A DNA stretch of 64,000 nt from Dipteronia dyeriana (taxonomy: Eukaryota; Streptophyta; Magnoliopsida; Sapindales; Sapindaceae), in NCBI GenBank assembly GCA_032871835.1, contig CM065299.1, positions 79,386,204 to 79,450,203 on the forward strand, given 5' to 3'. The position numbers and the translations under genes are program-made. The notes beneath the pieces were generated by a model. It was not told where the DNA came from, made no database searches, and saw only the letters and a program-made list of their open reading frames with translations. Each line of letters starts with the position of its first letter. Position 1 is the first letter of the stretch. Shown here one piece after another: positions 56,508-64,000 of the stretch.

Positions 56508-57410
56508 TGTTAACTTCTATTTCTGGATGTATGAGGAAAAGTCAGTAAGATTGGATTTTAGCTATGATTTCAAAGAGAAAGAGAAGGAGAAAGTAATCGG
56601 ACCAAGTTTTACTTGGTAAAACTCCGATGACCGGAGAAACGTCCATGGGTGGCTGAATAATCAACCAAGCCAAAATCCACTATTGAAAAGATTTACAACT
56701 CTCGATCTCTCTTTTCTCTCTGTATTTTTCTATATGTTTTGTGTCGAGAGTGTGGGTCTATTTATATGTTCATAGAACCCTAATCTTCTCTGTACAAGTA
56801 ACAAGAGATATTTGTATTTAATTATGATTGGTTACTTGTTCAAAGTAGTCCGTCTTCTTTCCTATTTCGGAGACTAGTATAGAGATCGAATGGGAATCTA
56901 GTAATATAGTCCAGTTAAGACTTATTTCCCTTATCAAGGCGTAGTCTTTTTGAAGAAATAAAATTGTTGTCTGATTTGGAACTCTTTTTGTTTGGTATTC
57001 TATTCTTCTTGGAACTCTTATTTGATATGGATATCTTCACGTATTTTAACGACTCTTGACTCGTGTGAGTTAAGCGCTAGGATTCTTTATTCGATTTTCT
57101 TCATGTTTGTCCTGAGTAGAACATGATATTAGCTGGTCATGAATGACGTCATCTGATCCCGAGTAGAACATGTCATCAACTGACCCCGAGTAGAACACGT
57201 TATCAGCTAACCCCGAGCGTCGTTAATTGACTTGGAGTAGTATATGACGTTTGTTGACCCCGAGTAGGTTTTGTTCAATACTTGTTTACTCGGGCTTCTC
57301 TTTTTTGGTGATGTCTTGTAGGATACTTTCTGAATGCTCATTCGGATGTCCACCTGGAAATCCTATCTTCTTTGTCAGCGACGTGTACGTCTAATAAAAT
57401 TTATATACGA
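56508..57410 (-). repeat. 5' LTR of Tat copy B (903 bp)
   Basis: It begins (minus strand) TCGTATATAAATTTTATTAG, having lost the outer TG to a TA microsatellite, and ends GAAGTTAACA. It is close to 45285-46240, apart from fewer minisatellite units. Confidence 0.92.
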
Positions 57411-57432
57411 TATATATATATATATATATAAT
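57411..57432. repeat. (TA)n microsatellite at the Tat border
   Basis: A TA run abuts the 5' LTR and may derive from the target duplication TATAT. Confidence 0.85.
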
Positions 57433-57508
57433 TGATATATGAAATGATTGCCACGTAAAAGTCTATTATTATTATATTATATATGATATAATATGTGATA
57501 TATGATTA

Positions 57509-58427
57509 GAGTGGTGCTATTGGCACCCCACTACTGAACTATTTATACCCTAACTTCTAAAATTTTAATTTAATTATATAAAATTAAATGGTTTTATTAA
57601 ATTTTTAAGTTATTTCCTAGATTATCCTTTTACATATTTTCAAACTTAATACACCACGTATCTTTTTTTTTTATAAAAAATACACCATTCTAATATTTAT
57701 ATACGGTTTTTTCATATCCATATTTGTTTTTTTTTCTTTTTATCATGGTGAAGCCCTCCTTATTAGAAGAAGGTTTTTTTTTCTGTAGTCGATTGAATTG
57801 TTGGTGGTAGATTGTGAGTGTGATATTGATCGTTTCATGATTTTTTTTAGCAATTGAATTAGGATTTCGATGTGGTTTCATTTCGTTAGAGATTAGGTCT
57901 TCTTGGTTGCGATTCTTGGTGTGGATATAGATCATTGAATGCATAAAAACTCTGAAAGAAAATAAACCGAGAGAAAAAATAACAAACATGGATCTGAAAT
58001 TAGAAAAGAAAAACAAAATAAACGCGTGGAACAATAAAATGAAAAAAAAATACTAAACATGGGAAATATGAGATTGAGATATGAAAAAAAAAAACAAAAA
58101 TAGTAAACATTCAATGATTTAAAATAATCTATGTTATTAGGGTTTTGAAATAAGGAAAATGATACTAAACATGAAAAATATGAGATTGAGATCTGAAAAA
58201 AAAATAAACAAAAATAGTAAACATTTAATTATTTGAAATAATATATGTTATTAGGGTTTTGAAATAAGAAAAGTGGGGGTTTTATTAGTTTTATTTTGTA
58301 CAATATTCTTTTTAATAAAAATTGTATGTCTATTTAAATAATTTGATAAAGAAAAAAAATGAATACTAAACAATTTTAAAAATGGGATCTTAATAGTTCA
58401 GCAGTGGGTGTGCCAATAGCACCACTC
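57509..58427. mobile_element. Non-autonomous MULE (919 bp), 9-bp perfect target duplication
   Basis: The left end GAGTGGTGCTATTGGCACCC is repeated inverted at the right end (GAGTGGTGCTATTGGCACAC); homology runs on for about 40 bp (ACTGCTGAACTATT). The flanks 57500-57508 and 58428-58436 are both ATATGATTA. The interior has no transposase. It holds a 112-bp tandem duplication (58051-58275; TACTAAACATGGGAAATATG, TTATTAGGGTTTTGAAATAA), and the ORFs 57690-58114 are low-complexity. Confidence 0.92.
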
Positions 58428-58436
58428 ATATGATTA

Positions 58437-58952
58437 TTATTATATTAGATATTGTTTAAAAAATAAAAATAATAAAAATAATAATAACATCTATGATTAT
58501 CACCTGTCGCAGCCACATTAAAATTAGAAAAAAAATTATATTATTATATGATTATATATGATATATGATTTAATATTATTAACATTTAATGAAGGACACT
58601 TATAGTAACCACATCAAAAGTAGAAAAAAAGCTATTATATATATATATATATGATACTAGATTGCATCCCGCACGATGTGTAGGAATTATATAATGTAAC
58701 ACGATAATAATTCAATGATTTAACTTATTGGCCTAAGATATTAGATTCATTGGTAATGAAAAACAATCATGGGTTATTTCTCTAGATTTATTTCTTTGAC
58801 ATCTCCAAAAAAAATTAATCAACTGTCATATGCTGATGTGGTATGTTGAAACTTTATGATAATAAATTATTCATCAAGCATTAAAGGATAAATATATGAT
58901 CTAATAATAGTAATAATTCTCATTATATCTAGAAAATCAACTATTAATCTTA
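58437..58952. other. AT-rich, no gene seen
   Basis: It includes an inverted copy (about 58575-58640) of the GTCCTCCATTTAATGTTATT phrase seen twice near 27.2-27.5 kb, and an (AT)n run near 58637-58652. Confidence 0.5.
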
Positions 58953-59115
58953 GTGAAAATGGTGAGAAATGTTACATTTTTTTATGAGTTGCGATGATGT
59001 CACCATATTAATAACATATGTTTAAAAGACACCTATTATGGTGAACTACCAAAAAACGCCCTTAAAAGTTGTATTTGTGCTTTCATTTCGGTTTCAGAAA
59101 GATAAATTTATTTCT
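58953..59115 (+). repeat. Left terminus of the autonomous-type MULE
   Basis: It aligns with the reverse complement of 38880-39039 (GAAAATGGTGAGAAATG, AATAACATATGTTTAAAAGA, TATGGTGAACTACC, GCCCTTAAAAGTTGT) and, apart from its outer part, with 30707-30870. Confidence 0.85.
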
Positions 59116-59279
59116 CTCTCCAAAAAAGTAGTGTGTTTTTCAAATCTGCAGGTAACTGATTTTTGTGATCTCTCTAATGTTTTGTCATGCTTTTACGAGT
59201 GATTCAAGATGTATGCAACAAATGTATGAACATTTAGTCTCCAGAATTTGCAGTAAGTTTATTTTCTTACTTTCAGAGA

Positions 59280-59830
59280 ATATAGGTCGAGCTTGTAGGT
59301 TTGTTAAAAAAGCTCGAGGTTTTGTAAAAGCTTGGGTTTAAAAAAAAAAACCTCGGTCCGAGCTTACAAGACTGGTCCAAGCTTTTATAACAGCTCCGAT
59401 CCGAGGTTTTATAAAAGATGCGAGCTTTTAAAAACTCGATCCAAGCTGTTATATAAAAGCTCGCAGCTGTTATATAAACGCTCAAACCGAGCTTTTATAT
59501 AACAACTCCAAGTTTTTATAAAAGCACGAGGCTTATATAAAAAGCTCGGATTGAGCTTTTTGAAAAACTCGGTCCGAGCTTTTTGAAAAGCTCGAAAAGC
59601 TCAGACCGAGCTTTTCAAAAAGCTCAGACCGAGCTTTTCAAAAAGCTCGGTTTGAAAATCTCGGATCCAAGCTTTTATAACAGCTCGATCTGAGCTTTTA
59701 TAAAAGCTCGGATCCGAGCTTTTTATATAAGCTCGATCCAAGCTTTTAAAGAAGCTCGATCCGAGCTTTTATAAAAGCTCGATTCGAGCTATATAAAAAC
59801 TCGGTCTGAGCTCTTGTACTATACTTATCC
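59280..59830. repeat. Subterminal palindromic repeat array (AGCTCGGATCCGAGCT units)
   Basis: More than twenty units of about 20-25 bp alternate GAGCTTTTATAAAAGCTCG and GATCCGAGCTTTT. Many are exact dyads, for example AGCTCGGATCCGAGCT near 59703 and AAAAGCTCAGACCGAGCTTTT variants near 59590-59640. The block is non-coding. Such subterminal arrays can be transposase-binding sites in plant DNA transposons; that role is inferred here. Confidence 0.88.
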
Positions 59831-60046
59831 GAGATGTTATTGTATTGCATCGAGATTTTATTTTGCTTTTATGAGATTTTAGTGTATTGGCTCGACCTTT
59901 TACTTTGATTATCCTAGTATTTTTGTTCCGAAGGGTTTTTTTTTTTAAATTTCGACATTTGTTATTATTTTTGAACTTTTTTATGACATTCATTTTGTTA
60001 TTTAATTTATATTTGTAATTGAATTTAGATATTGTTAGTGTTAATA

Positions 60047-62788
60047 ATGGTTTGTGATATTAATTTTGACAGAAGAATGAATCGGGTGAGATTAGTCATC
60101 TCTTACAACGGTCAATGGGAGCAGTTACCCGATGGAAGTAAGAGGTTTTTAGGTGTTGATAATCAAGGAATGTATGTCTCAAAGAGTATGACTTACCAAG
60201 AGTTGGTGTCGATCTTGGAAACCATTGTGAAGTATGATGTCGATAAATACAATATTGATTTACAGTGTATATCAATGGTTCCTGGGACTACATGTCGTAC
60301 GTTTATAAGAAACGACGATGATGTTCAGTTTATACTGGGGGAAGATATGGTGATCCCTGAAGTAAGTGTCAGTGTAATTGAGAGGGTAGCATGAGGTGTC
60401 ATTGGTGAAGAAATCCCTCATCGTGATAACAGCCAACAATTTCGATCTTCAGGCGGAAGCAACCAGTTGTTCACAAAAAGTAAGGAAAACCTGTGTAGTG
60501 TCCCACCGGAAGTAGCCGACCAAGGTGAATTAATCGATGGCCAATTCGATGATGTGTTTGGATGTCAAATTGAGAAAAATGATGGGCAGTTCAACCACCA
60601 TTATAATGACTTCTACAATCACATAAACATTAAGCAAAACAGTGAACCGAATGTTGGGCTGACACAACAGATGGATGATGAGGAAAAATTGCATCCGGTT
60701 GATAATGTAGCTAATAGTGGGGAAGAGGAAGAGGTTGTGGAACCGGAAAGACGTGCAACACGTGGACAAAGATTTACTTGCAGTACAACCGTTGTAGCTG
60801 GGACTTCCAGGGTCCGACCTAATTTAACTACATATGATTCTGATAGTGTTAGAACGTGGGTTATTCTAGGAGCACAATCATACTCGTTTGGTATTGGTGG
60901 AAGCATGAACTCGGTTCAAGAAGAACCTACCAAAAAGGATTTGAAGAGACTCGTTGGGCATTTTACAATGCGGCAGAACTTTGAGTGGAAGGTGAAAAGG
61001 TCAAATAAGACAACGTTACATTTGATTTGTTTGATGTTCAACTGTACGTGGAAATTAAGAGTGGTTAAGAGACATGAAGGGACATACTTCCAAGTAAGAA
61101 GTTTTGTGAACGAACACACATGTCCTTTGGAGGAGATTCACCGTTGTCACCGACAAGCTAGTGCAGTCATATTTGGAGAAGTGGTTGCACCTAGACTTCA
61201 ACAACAAGATGGTCGACTAATATGTCCAAAGGACATAATCGCCGACGTGAAAACAATGTATGGCATCCAAATCTTGTACAGTAAGGCACATCAAGCCTTG
61301 CAATATGAGTTGCCACTAACCTATGGAACACATGAGGAAACCTTCAAACTACTGCCATCATTTGGCTACGTGTTAGAGCAACAAAATCCAGGGACAATAA
61401 CTGACTTACAGTGTGATGAAGATGGTAGATTTCTCTATTTTTTCATGTCGTTGGGTGCCTCACTCATAGGATTTCGGAGGTGTATGCGTCCAGTTATTGT
61501 TGTAGATGGTACCCATTTAAAAGGAAGATTCGGGGGCACAATGTTTGTTGCAACTGCACAAGATGGGAACGAACAGGTGTATCCAATTGTTTTTAGGTAC
61601 GGTGACTCAGAAAACAACGTTTCATAGGAGTGGATTTTTGATTGCTTGAAGGGTGCCCTAGGCTATATTGATGATCTGGTTTTTATTTTCGATCGGTATG
61701 CAAGCATTGAAGCTGGGATTTCTAAAGTTTTTTTCGATGCAACCCATACAATATGTTGCTGGTACTTTTCTGAAAATGTGAAGAAGCGATTTCACAGAAA
61801 GGATGCAGTAGCCATAACGGATAAAGCAGCTAGATCATACACTGAGTTGAAATATAATCGCCATATGGAAGTGCTACGTAACCTGCACAAGAATGCATTC
61901 AATTATGTCATTGAAGCTGGTCCACACAAGTGGTCCCGCGTACTTTGTCTAGAAAGAAGGTATAGGATCATGACAACAAATGTTGTTGAATGCATAAACT
62001 CATGCCTCAAATTCGCACGACAACAGCCCATGCTGACACTGGCAGAGTTCATTAGGAATATGCTATATTAGTAGTTTTATGATCGCCATCGTACTGCACA
62101 GTCCATGCATCATCAGTTGATCGAGGCAGCGCATCTTGTGATCCTCAAACGTATTGAGAAGTGTCCTTATATAACCGTCAATCCAGTTGACTGGAACATA
62201 TTCTCCGTCAAACGTCCAGAATGTAGTGGACTGTTGACTTAGCCCGGAAGACTTGCACGTGCAACAAATTCCAAATGGACATGTTTCCATGTTCACACGA
62301 ACTTGCAGCAGTAAGGTATAATACTTTTACGTAATATATTTTGGGTACTTGCAAATAAATTTGACACCTCATGTAATTGTTGTTACCGGGAGCGAAACTT
62401 GGATTACACATCTTTGTGTGCGGACTTCTACAAGAGACAGACACTATTCAATGCGTACTCGGTTCCTATTATGCTTGTTGGCCATCCGTCAGAATGGATA
62501 GTCCCTATTGACATCACCAATCGTATGGTGTTAAATCCATTATCGAGGAGGCAAGCAGGACGTCCGATGGGGGGCCGACATGCCTCGTCTTCGGAAAGAA
62601 CAACCACTCAATCATGTAGAAGATGTGGAGAATCATGTCGTAATGCTAGACGATGTCATAATCCACCTTTGATTAATGATGGTCCTAGCAGAATTGTTCC
62701 GTCAGAATACCGGTGCAAGTGTAGCATATGTCATTTAGTTGGACACAACAAACAGACTTGCCCTGATAATCTACCTACCGTAGTATGA
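60047..62788 (+). pseudogene. mudrA-type MULE transposase, broken
   Basis: From ATG 60047 one frame runs to 62071 through three stop sites: TGA 60392-60394, TAG at 61625 (after GDSENNVS) and TAG-TAG near 62069. The N-terminus is PB1-like (VRLVISYNGQWEQLPDGSKR). The MuDR DNA-binding domain follows (VGHFTMRQNFEWKVKRSNKT, CTWKLRVVKRHEGTYFQVRS, HTCPLEEIH). The MULE catalytic domain has PVIVVDGTHLKGRFGGTMFV and FIFDRYASIEAG. After a frameshift near 62210 comes a SWIM finger (TCTCNKFQMDMFPCSHELAA), a GT-AG intron (62311-62392) and a last exon with NLDYTSLCADFYKRQTLF and a zinc knuckle CSICHLVGHNKQTC. The protein would bind the termini and cut the element out in the nucleus. It is inactive in this copy, but the breaks are few. 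Confidence 0.93.
62311..62392 (+). other. Intron of the MULE transposase
   Basis: Donor GCAGCA/GTAAGG and acceptor CCGGGAG/CGAAAC, 82 bp. Removal joins the SWIM exon to the NLDYTSLC exon in phase. Confidence 0.7.
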
Positions 62789-63028
62789 CTGAGCGCATTT
62801 GGAAGAACTCATATTTATTAGGTGTAATTGCATGATGTGAAAATGTTGCGTTATTATTTGCATATTAAATAGGGATGATAATTTTTAGTTTCCTATTGAA
62901 GAACGAGATGTAAAATTTGTCAATGGTAGATGATATCATAAAATATGCATAATTTACATAATTTATTGAATGAATATTATTACATAATTTAATGAATGAA
63001 TATTATTACATAATTTAATACAACTCCA
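62789..63028. other. Spacer between convergent transposase and Ulp1 genes
   Basis: AT-rich, with an 18-bp direct repeat ATGAATATTATTACATAATT near 62972 and 62995. No gene is seen; it is likely the shared 3' untranslated region. Confidence 0.6.
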
Positions 63029-64000
63029 CTACTCTACAACATTCATGCCTCGTACTTGTGGTTGGGAGTTACAAAACACATTCATTGCCATCTTATCCCG
63101 TATGGTGGGCATATCGTCTTCGGTCCAATCGTACTAGATCTTGTCTGCCAGTATGTACTCTATCAGCCTCAACGTATGCGCCCCACAATTACCGCTGCAA
63201 TGCTTGACATAGACACGCGTTACAAACATAATAAATTTTATTGGATCGTGTGTACGTACTATTATATAATAATACCTTTTTTGTTGTTGCGGTAGAGCTG
63301 TTTTAGACAGCAGGCTCACCCCAGAAGCCTTATTCTCCCTCTTGAAATTCTCCCTACCGGATGGCCTGTCATCGTGAAACCTAGACTGATTCAACATGGA
63401 AGGGAGAAACCACATGAGTGGCCGTACCTGGCGTTTCCTTATGTTGACTGGGACATCCTGTCTGAAGGGGTCTAGGATATATATCATCCCGGCAGTCAAG
63501 CCCATGCTGGCCATAAGCCAATGCTGGCGTCCGATGTTGCAAGGAATAAGAACCTGTACCAAGGAATAACACAACTTATGTTCACCACAATTATGGGAGA
63601 AACAAAATATGGAAATCATTTTATAACACTTACCATGTCAACCTCATACCAGGGCCGGCTTCCTACCCGGAGAAATCCACGTACCGTCATAAGGTCTTCC
63701 GCAGACCACCTGTACTGCAAGACCTTCCACCCTAGCGTCTTGACTTCACTATCATCACCGCGAGGCATTATTTTCTCCCACTGGTGCTCCAATAATGGTT
63801 GTGGATAAACAAATTATCATTGTCAGTGAGGATCAATTCAATGATAAATAACTACACACAAACCAACAAACACTTACAAAGAATTGAGTTCCCAGAATGA
63901 TTATCCTCTAGTTGTAAACATTAGGGTATGCTCGTTGACGTTTTCGTAAGATGGCCAGGTATGCGTCTATATGCTGTAAAAAGATGTGGAAACAATGTTA
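63029..64000 (-). pseudogene. Ulp1-like (C48) protease gene in the MULE, spliced, broken
   Basis: At least three exons on the minus strand keep phase. 63878-63973 reads IDAYLAILRKRQRAYPNVYN, then a TAG. 63634-63786 reads WSAEDLMTVRGFLRVGSRPW. The last, from 63553 down, begins VLIPCNIGRQHWLMASMGLT. Introns are 63554-63633 and about 63787-63877. The catalytic residues are visible: His in GRQHW, Asp in YILDPF and Cys in HCSGNCGAHTLRLIEY. A TAG at 63134-63136 cuts the tail, which reads on in frame as DWTEDDMPTIRDKMAMNVFC to a stop at 63029-63031. The gene continues past 64000. Ulp1 enzymes cleave SUMO; the role in the transposon is unknown. Confidence 0.85.

Larger units (their letters stand above)
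45285..57410 (-). mobile_element. Tat-clade Ty3/gypsy retrotransposon, near complete (copy B, 12.1 kb)
   Basis: LTRs at 45285-46240 and 56508-57410 flank gag, protease, RT, RNase H, a second (archaeal-type) RNase H and integrase on the minus strand, the order typical of the Tat clade. A spliced gene on the opposite strand lies between integrase and the 3' LTR. A polypurine tract and a primer site are in place. The flanks are TATAT on both sides (45280-45284, 57411-57415), but the right flank is a TA microsatellite, so this duplication is weak evidence. All coding domains contain stops or shifts. Confidence 0.93.
58953..64000 (+). mobile_element. Large MULE with transposase and antisense Ulp1-like gene (runs off the window)
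   Basis: The left terminus begins GTGAAAATGGTGAGAAATGT and matches both ends of the 30707-39039 element at the same distances. Inside come palindromic repeats (59280-59830), a mudrA-type transposase on the plus strand (60047-62788) and a spliced Ulp1-like protease gene on the minus strand (63029 onward). MULEs with Ulp1 domains are known in plants (Kaonashi in Arabidopsis; similar elements in melon). The right end is beyond 64000, so the 9-bp duplication (left flank TTAATCTTA, 58944-58952) could not be tested. Confidence 0.85.

Noticed and set aside
57690..58114. Two minus-strand ORFs rich in Phe, Ser and Lys
   Set aside because: They are readings of A/T-rich tracts and a 112-bp duplication inside a non-autonomous MULE.
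58660..58720. ATCCCGCACGATGTG as a Helitron boundary, together with similar words at 41236 and 27555
   Set aside because: The typical Helitron 5' TC and 3' hairpin-CTRR could not be located at consistent distances; the similarity is short.
59280..59830. Regularly repeated short units resembling a CRISPR array
   Set aside because: The units are contiguous palindromes without unique spacers and lie in a plant MULE terminus.

Overview
The window is nuclear DNA from a flowering plant, most probably a eudicot. It is AT-rich, it has introns with GT-AG borders, it carries one intact plant cell-wall glycosyltransferase gene, and the rest is dominated by plant-type transposable elements: Tat-clade Ty3/gypsy, Ty1/copia, Mutator-like (MULE), hAT-like and Caulimoviridae-derived DNA. 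The species cannot be named from sequence alone. No rRNA, tRNA or CRISPR feature was found.

Layout. 1-2210: the 5' end of a minus-strand Tat element (gag fragment, primer site, LTR), sitting against a 120-bp copia LTR stub. 2331-5073: decayed repeats and a lysine-rich minisatellite reading frame. 5074-15050: a complete but decayed copia element (minus strand) with two 2.3-kb LTRs and a GTATA target duplication; it splits a 147-bp tandem array. 15351-20600: remains of genes usually carried by transposons, including a minus-strand Ulp1-like (C48) protease pseudogene at 17.3-19.3 kb. 20601-20988 and 26386-26781: two copies of one fold-back MITE, the second nested in a hAT-like element.

Host genes. 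The only clearly intact gene is GATL-like (22600-23670, plus strand). Next to it, on the minus strand, lies a roughly 200-codon unrecognised gene (24548-25179) interrupted by one frameshift. A well-bordered exon at 44659-44773 may belong to another host gene.

27-39 kb: an AT-rich zone with a 1.86-kb fold-back element (27991-29846), then the most striking structure in the window, an 8.3-kb MULE (30707-39039) with a perfect 9-bp target duplication. Almost all of its interior is an endogenous pararetrovirus copy (capsid, protease, reverse transcriptase, RNase H, a downstream ORF and a tRNA-Met primer site) plus a truncated Tat LTR. Every viral reading frame is broken.

39-45 kb: AT-rich tandem repeats, a LINE-type RNase H fragment and a solo LTR (43117-43910, target duplication AATCA). 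45285-57410: a second, near-complete Tat element on the minus strand. Between its integrase and 3' LTR it holds a spliced gene on the opposite strand, with a PF04195-like domain and a coiled-coil tail. 57509-58427: a non-autonomous MULE with a 9-bp duplication. 58953 to the window end: a large MULE whose terminal sequence is the same family as that of the 30.7-39.0 kb element. It carries a decayed mudrA-type transposase (plus strand) and a spliced Ulp1-like protease gene (minus strand), preceded by an array of palindromic subterminal repeats. It is the likely kind of element that mobilised the virus-filled one.
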